Below, in pieces: positions 19,253-28,531 of a stretch of 51,998 nucleotides of DNA. Each line of letters starts with the position of its first letter. Position 1 is the stretch's first letter. Both the position numbers and the translations under genes were made by a program. The notes under the pieces are model-generated. The model saw nothing but the letters and a program-made list of their open reading frames with translations. It was not told where the DNA came from and did no database searches. Origin of the DNA: Eubacteriales bacterium (GTDB lineage: Bacteria > Bacillota > Clostridia > Saccharofermentanales > UBA5734); the NCBI GenBank assembly GCA_028695145.1, contig JAQVJP010000004.1:1-51998 (forward strand), in the 5' to 3' direction.

Positions 19253-20361
19253 ACAATCGCCCCCTTGCCAATTACTACAGGATAATCAGCCTGACCAAGC
19301 AGCTTAATCCCTGGTCTTATTACACAATTCTTATCGATTATGACATTTTCCAGCTCAACACTCTCTGAAATATGCACATCCTGCATGATAATACAATTTT
19401 TAATTTTGGCATACTTGGAAATTGTAACACCACGGAAGAGCATACTGTCACTTACTTCACCCATGATCTTACAACCATCCGAAACAACGGAATTTACAAC
19501 TATGTTGTTTTCATCATACAGTGCCGGAGCTTCATCCTTAACCTTGGTATAAACCGGCAGCCCTGACCAGAAAAGATCCTTACGCACAGAGTCTTCAAGC
19601 AATCTCATGGTCGCGGAAAAATATGACGATACAGAATTAATTCTCAGAGTCAATCCTTTGAACTCATAACCCTTGATTTTATACTGTCCATATTTTTTAA
19701 GCAGATACTCGATCGAAAAATCGTGCTCACCTCTGGCAATTGACTGGCTTACCAGATCAATCAGCAGCTCGCGATCAAGCACAAGAACACCAAGTGAACA
19801 ACGAGTTGTCGAAGGTTTTGCCGGATTAACCATCATATCGCGCAAATATCCGCGTCTATCAAGATCAAGCATCACGCTTGGCGAACCATACTTGATACCA
19901 TCACGATTATACATAATTGACATATCTGCGCCCGACTCTTCATGCCGCGTGATAAACTCATTAAAAGTACTGTTAAATATGACATTGCTGTCTGCTATTA
20001 TGACGTATTTCTGAGTATTTGATTGGAAGAAATTCAGCAAACCAGTCAGATCATCAATTTCACCGCCTTTTTCAACATTCACAGAATTAATATATGGCGG
20101 CAGCAGCGACAAGCCCTGCTTCTTACGATCCAAATCCCATGAACTGCCGGTTCCCAGATGATCCATCAACGATTTATATTTGTTCAAAGCGATAACGCCA
20201 ACACTACTGATACCGGAATTCACCATATTGGATAACATAAAATCGATTATTCTGTAACGTCCGCCAATCGGCATCGCGGCAAGCGCACGCGGTTTACTTA
20301 ACTCTCCAAGAGTTATTCTCTTATGATCTGCCAGAATCAGACCCATAGCGTTTATAAACAT
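19249..20361 (-). CDS. glgD: Glucose-1-phosphate adenylyltransferase-like regulatory subunit GlgD
   Basis: GLILADHKRITLGELSKPRALAAMPIGGRYRIIDFMLSNMVNSGI; between glgC and glgA; degenerate catalytic motif relative to GlgC. Confidence 0.94.
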   Translation of the reverse strand: MFINAMGLILADHKRITLGELSKPRALAAMPIGGRYRIIDFMLSNMVNSGISSVGVIALNKYKSLMDHLGTGSSWDLDRKKQGLSLLPPYINSVNVEKGGEIDDLTGLLNFFQSNTQKYVIIADSNVIFNSTFNEFITRHEESGADMSIMYNRDGIKYGSPSVMLDLDRRGYLRDMMVNPAKPSTTRCSLGVLVLDRELLIDLVSQSIARGEHDFSIEYLLKKYGQYKIKGYEFKGLTLRINSVSSYFSATMRLLEDSVRKDLFWSGLPVYTKVKDEAPALYDENNIVVNSVVSDGCKIMGEVSDSMLFRGVTISKYAKIKNCIIMQDVHISESVELENVIIDKNCVIRPGIKLLGQADYPVVIGKGAIV

Positions 20362-20404
20362 GGCATATACCTCCAGTTATTTCATTTTGATACCGGCAAA
20401 GCTC

Positions 20405-21664
20405 TCAGCGCACTCTAAATGAATATTCAATAATCTCATCAGATTCCACTCCCGACTTCAGCTCTACCATACAGTTTCCGGGAATTACAGCACCTTCTCT
20501 TATACAGAGGCCGCGCTCAAACACGGTAATGCCATCGCTGCAAAGTTTGGCGTTTTTGTATTTGCAATCACCTTCAACACTGGCACCAGCCTTCACATTT
20601 TTGCCGATTATCGTCTCGAAGCCTATAATGCACTTGTCAATATAAGCTCCTGACCTGATTGTCACACCCGGCATCAGTACGGAATCCTTAACTACGGCAC
20701 CTTTTTCGACAGTTACACTGTTAGATAATACTGAATGCTCAACCGTACCATAAATGTTGCAGCCATCCGTAAGAGCACTGTTGATCACTCTGGCACCACT
20801 TGATATGTAATGTGCCGGCTTGATTGGATTACGGCTGTAAATTCGCCAACTACGATCCATCAAGTTTATCTGCTCAGGAGTATCCAGCAAATCCATATTC
20901 GATTCCCAAAGACTGCCAATTGTACCAACATCTTTCCAATAACCGCAAAACCTGTAAGCTGACAACTTCATACCTTCAGCTAACATAGCAGGTATAATAT
21001 TTTTACCAAAATCATGACTGGATTCAGGATTGTTCTCATCTTCTGAAAGCATGCGGCGCAACGCTTCCCAATTAAATACATAAACACCCATTGACGCAAG
21101 ATTACTCTTGGGATTTTTGGGTTTTTCTTCAAATTCAATAACATTGCCATTTTCATCAGTATTCATCAAACCGAAACGAGAAGCTTCCTCCCAGGGAACT
21201 TCAAACACGGCAATCGTAGCTTCGGCTTCCTCTTTTATATGATTGCGCAGCATTTTCGCGTAATTCATTTTGTAAATATGGTCGCCTGAAAGAATCAGTA
21301 CATATTTAGGATCATAACTCTCAATAAACTCAATGTTCTGGTAAATCGCGTTGGCAGTACCCTTGTACCAGTCACTGCGCCCAGAACTCTGATAAGGCGG
21401 CAGAATATATGTACCGCCGTTGTTCCTGTCCAGATCCCATGAATGCCCATTACCGATATAGGTGTTAAGAGCCAGCGGCTGATACTGAGTAAGCACACCT
21501 ACAGTCTCAATACCTGAGTTAGTACAATTACTCAGAGGAAAATCTATTATACGGTAACGACTACCGAAGGGAACCGCAGGTTTCGCGAGATGTTTGGTCA
21601 GCGCACCTAATCTTGAGCCTTGTCCGCCAGCCAGAATTAGAGCTACAACTTCCTGACGTGCCAT
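20405..21664 (-). CDS. glgC: Glucose-1-phosphate adenylyltransferase
   Basis: [45 protein letters not shown]...[12 protein letters not shown]...[12 protein letters not shown]. Confidence 0.97.
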   Translation of the reverse strand: MARQEVVALILAGGQGSRLGALTKHLAKPAVPFGSRYRIIDFPLSNCTNSGIETVGVLTQYQPLALNTYIGNGHSWDLDRNNGGTYILPPYQSSGRSDWYKGTANAIYQNIEFIESYDPKYVLILSGDHIYKMNYAKMLRNHIKEEAEATIAVFEVPWEEASRFGLMNTDENGNVIEFEEKPKNPKSNLASMGVYVFNWEALRRMLSEDENNPESSHDFGKNIIPAMLAEGMKLSAYRFCGYWKDVGTIGSLWESNMDLLDTPEQINLMDRSWRIYSRNPIKPAHYISSGARVINSALTDGCNIYGTVEHSVLSNSVTVEKGAVVKDSVLMPGVTIRSGAYIDKCIIGFETIIGKNVKAGASVEGDCKYKNAKLCSDGITVFERGLCIREGAVIPGNCMVELKSGVESDEIIEYSFRVR

Positions 21665-21743
21665 GTGAATACCTCCTGAAATATGAAATCAAACAGTAAA
21701 TACTACTTACTGTTATTATAGCTTATTAGAGATTTTGCACAAG

Positions 21744-21772
21744 AAAAAAGAGCGCTTAATGGCACTCTTTTG
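21744..21772 (-). terminator. Rho-independent terminator of the vor-like operon
   Basis: Minus-strand AAAAGAGTGCC-ATTAA-GCGCTCTTTTTT. Confidence 0.65.
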
Positions 21773-21828
21773 TCTTCATGCATATTATTTGCACAAAATT
21801 ACTGTTATATCTTACTATTGAATTATGC

Positions 21829-22380
21829 TTACTTAACGTTCGCGTAGGTTTTGCCTCTGGCAAAAACCTCAAGCTCGGCGGGTATTAGGTGATGATGACG
21901 AGCAGGTAGAACATCCTTGAGAGCTTCTTCAAACTTCTCCTGACTGATACATTCGCTGGCTGCAGACAGGCAACCAAGCAGATACACAACAGCAAAATTC
22001 ATATTGCCGTCTTGGTTGGCCAATTCTGACGCTGGTATAGGGAAAAATTTAATATCTTCGCGCTCAGGTACAGAAGTTACAAGCGTACTATCAACTATAA
22101 CAACCCCACCTGGTTTGACCTGCCTGGAAAATTTCTCTAATGAGGGATTATTCAAGGCAATCAAAACATCAATATCATTAATTACCGGTGAACCGATAAT
22201 TGAATCAGAAATAACTACACCACAATTAGCGGTACCACCACGCATCTCAGGTCCATAAGATGGAAACCAAGAGACCTCATGATTATCAAGAAGGGCAGCA
22301 GTAGCTACTATTCTGCCTGCTGATAAAATACCCTGTCCGCCGAACCCGGCAAGAATGATTGAGAAATCTGTCATAGTCAT
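21829..22380 (-). CDS. 2-oxoacid:ferredoxin oxidoreductase subunit gamma
   Basis: FSIILAGFGGQGILSAGRIVATAALL...VSWFPSYGPEMRGGTANCGVVISD. Start refined to the ATG after GGAGGT, just beyond the preceding stop. Confidence 0.9.
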   Translation of the reverse strand: MTMTDFSIILAGFGGQGILSAGRIVATAALLDNHEVSWFPSYGPEMRGGTANCGVVISDSIIGSPVINDIDVLIALNNPSLEKFSRQVKPGGVVIVDSTLVTSVPEREDIKFFPIPASELANQDGNMNFAVVYLLGCLSAASECISQEKFEEALKDVLPARHHHLIPAELEVFARGKTYANVK

Positions 22381-22384
22381 CAGC

Positions 22385-23131
22385 TTACACCTCCAAGTCC
22401 TTGCCTCTAAATACCCCAAGTGGATATTTCTTCTTCATATTCTCTTCAAGCCATTCAATCGCGCCTACAGGATCTATCCCCCAATTGGTAGGACATGTCG
22501 ATAGAATTTCGACCATTGAGAAACCAAGACCTGCCTGCTGCACACGAAAAGCTTTGCGAATAGCCTTCGCCGCGTTTTTGATATCTTTGAAACTACTGAC
22601 AGAAACGCGTTCGACGTAAACAGCCCCTTCAAGCGTGGCGATCATTTCACTAACATTAATCGGATAACCCTGTACCTGAGGATCTCTGCCAAAAGGTGAA
22701 GTCGTTGTTTTCTGTCCAATCAGAGTAGTCGGTGCCATCTGACCAGATGTCATACCATAAATCGCGTTATTAACAAAAAAAGTGCTGATTTTCTCACCAC
22801 GGGCTGCGGCGTGAACAATTTCAGCTGTACCAATAGCCGCAAGATCGCCATCGCCCTGGTAAGTGAAAACCATCCGTTCAGGATGAACCCTCTTAATACC
22901 GGTACCGACCGCAGGTGCACGGCCGTGAGAAGCCTGAACCATATCGCAAGCAAAATACTCATAATTATTATAAGTACAACCGACGGGCGAAACACCAATT
23001 GTTTCTTCAAGAATATCAAGCTCACACATAGCTTCGGCAATCAAACGATGAATAATCCCATGTGTACAACCGGGGCAATAATGCATAGGCTTGTCAAGAA
23101 GACCTTCTGTTCTGCTGAATACTTTTTCCAT
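22385..23131 (-). CDS. 2-oxoacid:ferredoxin oxidoreductase subunit beta (thiamine diphosphate-binding)
   Basis: HYCPGCTHGIIHRLIAEAM...GDGDLAAIGTAEIVHAAARGEKISTFFVNNAIYGMTSGQMAPTT. Start refined to MEKVFS (RBS AGGGAG). Confidence 0.92.
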   Translation of the reverse strand: MEKVFSRTEGLLDKPMHYCPGCTHGIIHRLIAEAMCELDILEETIGVSPVGCTYNNYEYFACDMVQASHGRAPAVGTGIKRVHPERMVFTYQGDGDLAAIGTAEIVHAAARGEKISTFFVNNAIYGMTSGQMAPTTLIGQKTTTSPFGRDPQVQGYPINVSEMIATLEGAVYVERVSVSSFKDIKNAAKAIRKAFRVQQAGLGFSMVEILSTCPTNWGIDPVGAIEWLEENMKKKYPLGVFRGKDLEV

Positions 23132-23144
23132 ATCTATATCTCCC

Positions 23145-24209
23145 TTATTTGCCGGCCATTGTTCTGATTTTCTCGAGAATCTCCTTCTGAGAAGGAAGAT
23201 TTCCGCCCATTCTGCCATAGAACTCAACTGGCTTGCTGCCATTGACCGCAAGTCTTACATCTTCAACCATTTGACCTGCGTTAAGCTCAACTGTAAGGAA
23301 AGAACTAACCGATTCAATCGAAGCAACCGCAGAAATTGTTTTACTGGGAAAAGGCCAGAGAGTTATCGGTCTGATCATACCTACCTTGATACCCTCAGCT
23401 CTCGCCTGACGGATAACATTGCGACAAATACGGCTGGCAATACCAAACGCGGTAATCACAATCTCGGCATCCTCACACTGCAGAACCTCTACCCTAACTT
23501 CATTTTTCTCGATTTCTCGATATTTGGCCTGAAGTTTATTATTAAGAGCTTCCATAATATCAGGGTTAATGTATATAGATGTTATCTCATTGTGTTCCTT
23601 GCGCCCTTGTCTGCCGGAAACAGCCCAATCTTTTGCCACGGTCTCAATTGATTCCTCATCACGGAAAGCAACAGGCTCCATCATCTGACCGAGAGTTCCG
23701 TCACCAAGAATCATTACAAGATTGCGATATTTATCAGCCAGATTAAAAGCCTCAACAGTCAGCTCATAGAGCTCCTGAATACTTGCCGGAGCAAGTACTA
23801 TATTACGATAATCACCGTGTCCTCCACCTTTTGTCGCTTGGAAATAATCACCCTGCGCCGGCAAGATCCCGCCAAGTCCGGGACCTGTTCTGACTATATT
23901 AACAACTACGGCCGGCAGCTCAGCACCGGCAATATATGAGAAACCTTCCTGTTTCAAACTTATACCCGGACTTGAACTTGTAGTCATGACCCTGGCACCG
24001 GCAGCTGCGGCACCATATACCATATTAATGGCCGCTACTTCACTCTCAGCCTGCAGTATAGTCCCGGAAACCTCAGGCATACGTCTGGCCATATAATGCA
24101 TAATTTCCGTCTGTGGCGTAATGGGGTAGCCAAAATAATGTCGGCAGCCTGCTCTCACAGCAGCCTCGGCAATAACCTCATTGCCTTTCATCAAAACTCT
24201 CTTAGTCAT
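23145..24209 (-). CDS. vorB: 2-oxoacid:ferredoxin oxidoreductase subunit alpha (VorB-like)
   Basis: KRVLMKGNEVIAEAAVRAGCRHYFGYPITPQTEIMHYMA...TSSSPGISLKQEGFSYIAGAELPAVVVNIVRTGPGLG. Start refined to MTKRVLM (RBS AGGAGG). Confidence 0.88.
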   Translation of the reverse strand: MTKRVLMKGNEVIAEAAVRAGCRHYFGYPITPQTEIMHYMARRMPEVSGTILQAESEVAAINMVYGAAAAGARVMTTSSSPGISLKQEGFSYIAGAELPAVVVNIVRTGPGLGGILPAQGDYFQATKGGGHGDYRNIVLAPASIQELYELTVEAFNLADKYRNLVMILGDGTLGQMMEPVAFRDEESIETVAKDWAVSGRQGRKEHNEITSIYINPDIMEALNNKLQAKYREIEKNEVRVEVLQCEDAEIVITAFGIASRICRNVIRQARAEGIKVGMIRPITLWPFPSKTISAVASIESVSSFLTVELNAGQMVEDVRLAVNGSKPVEFYGRMGGNLPSQKEILEKIRTMAGK

Positions 24210-24222
24210 TTGACCGTACCTC

Positions 24223-24429
24223 CTATTTCCAAACCTCGATAACATTATCGGGGCATATTGTTGCACACATGGTACAGCCTATACATTTGTCCATCTCTTC
24301 AACACCAGCCGGGTGATACCCCTTGGAATTAAGTACTGTAGTTTTTAAACTGATAATCTTCTTAGGACAAACAGCCACACACAACCCACAGCCTTTACAG
24401 CGCTCTTCCCTGAATTCAACCTTCGCCAT
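24223..24429 (-). CDS. 2-oxoacid:ferredoxin oxidoreductase delta subunit, 2x[4Fe-4S] ferredoxin
   Basis: ERCKGCGLCVAVCPKKI...DKCIGCTMCATICPDNVIEV. Start refined to MAKVEF (RBS AGGAGG). Confidence 0.92.
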   Translation of the reverse strand: MAKVEFREERCKGCGLCVAVCPKKIISLKTTVLNSKGYHPAGVEEMDKCIGCTMCATICPDNVIEVWK

Positions 24430-24537
24430 TTTGACCTCCTGATAATAATTCATCAAACATCGTTTAATTATATGACTGCGACTGCAGTTTATCAACTAAG
24501 CATCAGCCAAATAAGGATTTTTATAACTGTAGAAACC

Positions 24538-25239
24538 TTATTCTTCCTGAAAATCGGATGGATAGTGGATTGTCCTCTTCATTTTAAGAATTGGCAAATC
24601 CGCCGGGAGAAATCGATAGTGTTCGAGGGCATATTCAGACATAACAGTAGCGAATTTAATACCAAGACCGGTTTGTAAGCATGCATCCATCATAATTGGC
24701 CAACCCTCATCAAGCAGCATTGAATCACTTGCTTCGAGCAGATTTGGATTATATATGAAGCCACCAAGTGGTAGCTTACACGCGGCACTTAGTGAATGAG
24801 CGGCCTCCGCGATTTTACCAGCTGTATCTGTATAAGGCCTGAAAGGATTAACAGCCATCAACAAATCATAAGAACATTGTTCGATTTGTGGCCTTAGGGA
24901 GCCTACAATCCTCGCGCCGAGATCTTCACCACCAATGTCAAGAACCGCATAGGTTTCCTTATCAACAAAAACCCTATTTACTTCTGCGGGAACAGCCGGC
25001 ACATCTACGTTGGTTCCGGCATATACCGAAGAGATCAGTGTAACATTTGCTGTTTTGAGCATGGCAGCGGTATCGGCAGATCTATAAAAAGGATTTATAA
25101 TATCAAGATCAGCCAGATAGGTCTGACGTTCTGCTGCCAAAGACAGCGCCAGGTTTACGCTTATCTCTGACTTGCCACTGCCATAGGCTCCGACAATGAT
25201 CGTGAGATGTCTGGTAATATAACCGGAAAAATCATTCAT
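24538..25239 (-). CDS. P-loop NTPase, ParA/SIMIBI-like, associated with the oxidoreductase operon
   Basis: LTIIVGAYGSGKSEISVNLALSLAAERQTYLADLDIINPFYRSADTAAML...AVLDIGGEDLGARIVGSL: Walker A-like and Walker B-like motifs. Confidence 0.7.
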   Translation of the reverse strand: MNDFSGYITRHLTIIVGAYGSGKSEISVNLALSLAAERQTYLADLDIINPFYRSADTAAMLKTANVTLISSVYAGTNVDVPAVPAEVNRVFVDKETYAVLDIGGEDLGARIVGSLRPQIEQCSYDLLMAVNPFRPYTDTAGKIAEAAHSLSAACKLPLGGFIYNPNLLEASDSMLLDEGWPIMMDACLQTGLGIKFATVMSEYALEHYRFLPADLPILKMKRTIHYPSDFQEE

Positions 25240-25276
25240 GAAACTCACCTCGTCATAAACTTATTTCAATTTATGT

Positions 25277-25305
25277 TTGCGTCTGTACGAATCATCAGGT
25301 AAAAT
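25277..25305 (+). promoter_or_regulatory. Sigma-70-type promoter for oadG-oadB
   Basis: TTGCGT - 17 nt - TAAAAT, 63 nt upstream of the oadG start. Confidence 0.5.
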
Positions 25306-25368
25306 GGTACTCGGAATTCTTTGGGCTTGCAAAAGTCCCTGAACCATTCTAACGCAGGAGGACGTTTT

Positions 25369-25740
25369 ATGCCAATTGTCTCATTAACTCACTGGACTCA
25401 GCAATTCAGCACACCAGGAGAACAAGCTTTTCTCGGAATTACGATGATGCTTGTTGGTGTATTGCTTGTACTAACAATACTTGTATTAATCAGTTTCGCC
25501 GTAGGTTTGATGTCAAATCTGATCAGCAAACCGAGTAAGAAGGAATCTGAGAATACTGCTCCAATCAGCAAACAACCTGAAGTTGTTAAACAGAATCCAA
25601 TAGTTTCTGCTCAGGCTGCTGCTGGAAATGATCAGGCTGTCATCGCTGCCATTGCAGCAGCTGTACAAATGATGATGCAAAACGAAGGATCTGCCGGCGC
25701 AAATGCCGGATTCAGAATTCGTTCGATCCGCAGAGTCTGA
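25369..25740 (+). CDS. oadG: Na+-pumping decarboxylase gamma subunit (OadG family)
   Basis: Single TM segment (FLGITMMLVGVLLVLTILVLISFAVGLMSNL) and a C-terminal NDQAVIAAIAAAVQMMM motif; ATG after AGGAGG; followed by oadB. Confidence 0.85.
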   Translation: MPIVSLTHWTQQFSTPGEQAFLGITMMLVGVLLVLTILVLISFAVGLMSNLISKPSKKESENTAPISKQPEVVKQNPIVSAQAAAGNDQAVIAAIAAAVQMMMQNEGSAGANAGFRIRSIRRV

Positions 25741-25838
25741 TAGTTCTGCTAATATCGCGTGAAACAGGCCATTATTTGGACCTGATTTTATATGTCGTAA
25801 TGCTAAACAGCATCACGGCAATGACTGGAGGAACTTAG

Positions 25839-27062
25839 ATGCAAACTATTATCACCGTATTCCAGGCCTTCGGCGAAACGATAGGCAGACTGTGGGATGT
25901 TTCAGGTTTCGCAAATATGCAGCTGAATCAGCTGGGCATGATCCTGATCTCATTTGTCCTGCTTTATCTGGCCATTGCCAAAAAATTCGAACCACTTCTT
26001 CTTCTGCCGATAGCCTTCGGTATGATGATGTCTAACCTGCCGATGGGCGGCGTTATACATATGGAGTTTTTCAGCCCTGATTATATAAAAGAACTCGGCT
26101 ACGCCGACGGTACTTTGTTTGCCGTAAACGAGCTGATCAGTAAGGGTGGTCTGCTTGACTTCCTATATCTTGGTGTCAAGCTTGGTATTTATCCACCACT
26201 GATCTTCCTCGGCATTGGTGCCATGACTGACTTCGGTCCGCTTCTGGCCAATCCTAAGTCATTGATCCTCGGAGCCGCCGCGCAGTTTGGTATATTCCTG
26301 ACTTTTCTCGGTGCTTTGTTCCTTGGTTTCACACCTGATCAGGCAGCTTCAATCGGTATTATCGGTGGTGCTGATGGACCGACAGCGATATTTGTTACTA
26401 AGACGCTGGCACCTGAGCTATTGGGCGCGATAGCTGTCGCGGCCTATTCCTACATGGCGCTTGTTCCAGTTATTCAGCCTCCGATTATGCGTGCTCTAAC
26501 ATCAAAAAAAGAGAGAAATGTTGTGATGGGTCAGCTGCGCGAGGTCAGCCGCAAAGAGCGTATTCTCTTCCCTATTATCGTTACAGTTATTGTCGCTCTG
26601 ATCGTACCTGACGCTCTGACACTTGTTGGTATGCTGATGCTTGGTAATCTGCTCAAAGAGAGTGGTGTCGCGGAACGTCTGGTTAAAACAGCAAGTAATG
26701 AGTTAATGAACATTATCACAATTATGCTTGGTGTATCCGTTGGCGCGACTGCTACGGCTGAAACATTCCTGCGAGTTGAAACCCTTATGATCATTGTACT
26801 CGGTGTTATCGCCTTCGGTTTCAGTACTGCCAGCGGCGTTCTGATCGGTAAGGTTATGTATAAGGTAACAGGCGGCAAGATCAACCCGCTCATAGGTTCT
26901 GCTGGTGTTTCCGCCGTACCTATGGCCGCACGTGTTTCACAAAAAGTCGGGCAGCAGGAAAACCCGAACAACTTCCTGCTGATGCATGCTATGGGACCAA
27001 ATGTTGCCGGCGTTATCGGTTCTGCGGTTGCAGCCGGTATCCTGCTCGCTTTGCTTAAATAA
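25839..27062 (+). CDS. oadB: Na+-translocating decarboxylase beta subunit
   Basis: [16 protein letters not shown]...[31 protein letters not shown]...[22 protein letters not shown]...[29 protein letters not shown]. Confidence 0.96.
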   Translation: MQTIITVFQAFGETIGRLWDVSGFANMQLNQLGMILISFVLLYLAIAKKFEPLLLLPIAFGMMMSNLPMGGVIHMEFFSPDYIKELGYADGTLFAVNELISKGGLLDFLYLGVKLGIYPPLIFLGIGAMTDFGPLLANPKSLILGAAAQFGIFLTFLGALFLGFTPDQAASIGIIGGADGPTAIFVTKTLAPELLGAIAVAAYSYMALVPVIQPPIMRALTSKKERNVVMGQLREVSRKERILFPIIVTVIVALIVPDALTLVGMLMLGNLLKESGVAERLVKTASNELMNIITIMLGVSVGATATAETFLRVETLMIIVLGVIAFGFSTASGVLIGKVMYKVTGGKINPLIGSAGVSAVPMAARVSQKVGQQENPNNFLLMHAMGPNVAGVIGSAVAAGILLALLK

Positions 27063-27114
27063 GCACGAAACATTCGTGATAATAAACAGAATAGTGTTAT
27101 CCACGATACAAACG

Positions 27115-27145
27115 AGAGGACTTCTTTTCAGAAGTCCTCTTTTTT
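27115..27145 (+). terminator. Rho-independent terminator after oadB
   Basis: AGAGGACTTC-TTTTCA-GAAGTCCTCTTTTTT. Confidence 0.9.
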
Positions 27146-27204
27146 GCTAAGATAAACAAGCTGAATGATATGCCAAATGACTTTGACAGAAAGAGAGAAA
27201 CGAA

Positions 27205-28437
27205 ATGAAGTATATTGTTTTTTTAGGTGACGGTATGGCAGATCTGCCTCTACCGCAATATGATAATAGAACCCCTCTGATGATAGCAGCAAAACCAGGT
27301 ATGGACGCTATAGCTTCCCAAGGTCTTGCGGGCATGGTAAAAACAGTCCCTGATACACTTGCTCCCGGCAGTGACACTGCTAATATGAGTGTTATGGGTT
27401 TCGATCCGGAAAAATATTACAGCGGCAGATCTCCATTGGAAGCAGTCAGTATGGGAATTAAGCTGGCGGATGATGATATCGCCTTCCGATGCAATCTTGT
27501 AACATTGAGCGGACTTGATACTGAGACTGATATCAGCATGGAAGATTACAGCTCCGACGAAATCACAAGCGAAGAAGCAGCTCAACTGATCGCAAGCCTG
27601 CAGAATAAGCTAAGCGACAGCAGTATTAGTTTCCATGCAGGTAAGAGCTACCGCCATTGTGTGGTCTGGCATGGCGGCCCATCCGATATGAAACTGACAC
27701 CTCCACACGACATTCTTACTCAGAAGATCGAAAACTGGCTGCCCCAAGGTAACGGTTCAGATAAGATTATGCAGCTGATGTTGAGTAGTCGTGAAATTCT
27801 AAAAAATCATCCCGTTAACCTTGATCGTGTTAACAGAGGTTTAAGGCCGGCAAACAGCATCTGGATTTGGGGACAAGGTACCAGACCGCAGCTGCCTGTT
27901 ATCAGCGACACATACGGGCTCAAGGGCGCGGTTATTTCAGCAGTAGATCTGATATTCGGTCTTGGCATCTGTGCCGGAATGGAACTGATAGAGGTTCCAG
28001 GGGCAACTGGCAATATACACACAAACTTCTCCGGCAAGGCAGATGCCGCGATTGATGCTTTTGCCAGGGGTGTAGATTATGTTTATCTGCATCTTGAAGC
28101 ACCAGATGAGTGTGGTCACCGTGCGGAAACCGAAAATAAAATAAAAGCAATTGAACTGCTCGACAGTAAAATCATTAAACCAGTATGGGATTATCTTGAA
28201 AGAAACCGGAAAGAAACCGGTGAAGATTACAGAGTGATGGTGCTGCCTGATCATCCGACCCCACTTAAACTGCGCACACATACTTCTGACCCGGTGCCGT
28301 TTGCCATCTTCAGTAGTGACGGGAAACTATTGCATAAACCGGCTGCTGCATATGACGAAGCATCATGCAGCAAGACAGGTCTGTTGATTGATCCAGGACA
28401 TGAATTGTTTGGCAAATTTGTCAGAGGTGATTTCTGA
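27205..28437 (+). CDS. apgM: Cofactor-independent phosphoglycerate mutase, ApgM (archaeal-type) family
   Basis: MKYIVFLGDGMADLPLPQYDNRTPLMIAAKPGMDAIASQGLAGMVKTVPDTLAPGSDTANMSVMGFDPEKYYSGRSPLEA...HLEAPDECGHR...VLPDHPTP. Confidence 0.93.
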   Translation: MKYIVFLGDGMADLPLPQYDNRTPLMIAAKPGMDAIASQGLAGMVKTVPDTLAPGSDTANMSVMGFDPEKYYSGRSPLEAVSMGIKLADDDIAFRCNLVTLSGLDTETDISMEDYSSDEITSEEAAQLIASLQNKLSDSSISFHAGKSYRHCVVWHGGPSDMKLTPPHDILTQKIENWLPQGNGSDKIMQLMLSSREILKNHPVNLDRVNRGLRPANSIWIWGQGTRPQLPVISDTYGLKGAVISAVDLIFGLGICAGMELIEVPGATGNIHTNFSGKADAAIDAFARGVDYVYLHLEAPDECGHRAETENKIKAIELLDSKIIKPVWDYLERNRKETGEDYRVMVLPDHPTPLKLRTHTSDPVPFAIFSSDGKLLHKPAAAYDEASCSKTGLLIDPGHELFGKFVRGDF

Positions 28438-28497
28438 TAATCTGTCTAAATGGGTTTAGATTTATGCTATGTGCTAATTAAACTGATTATTAGTGAT

Positions 28498-28531
28498 AAA
28501 AAAAGGATCGGATTAACTCCGGTCCTTTTTT
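28498..28531. terminator. Bidirectional terminator between convergent apgM and mutS2
   Basis: AAAAAAGGATCGGA-TTAAC-TCCGGTCCTTTTTT. Confidence 0.75.

Noticed and set aside
19249-20361. GlgD as a novel degenerate GlgC paralog
   Set aside because: GlgC/GlgD pairs are well established in Firmicutes glycogen operons, so this is ordinary.
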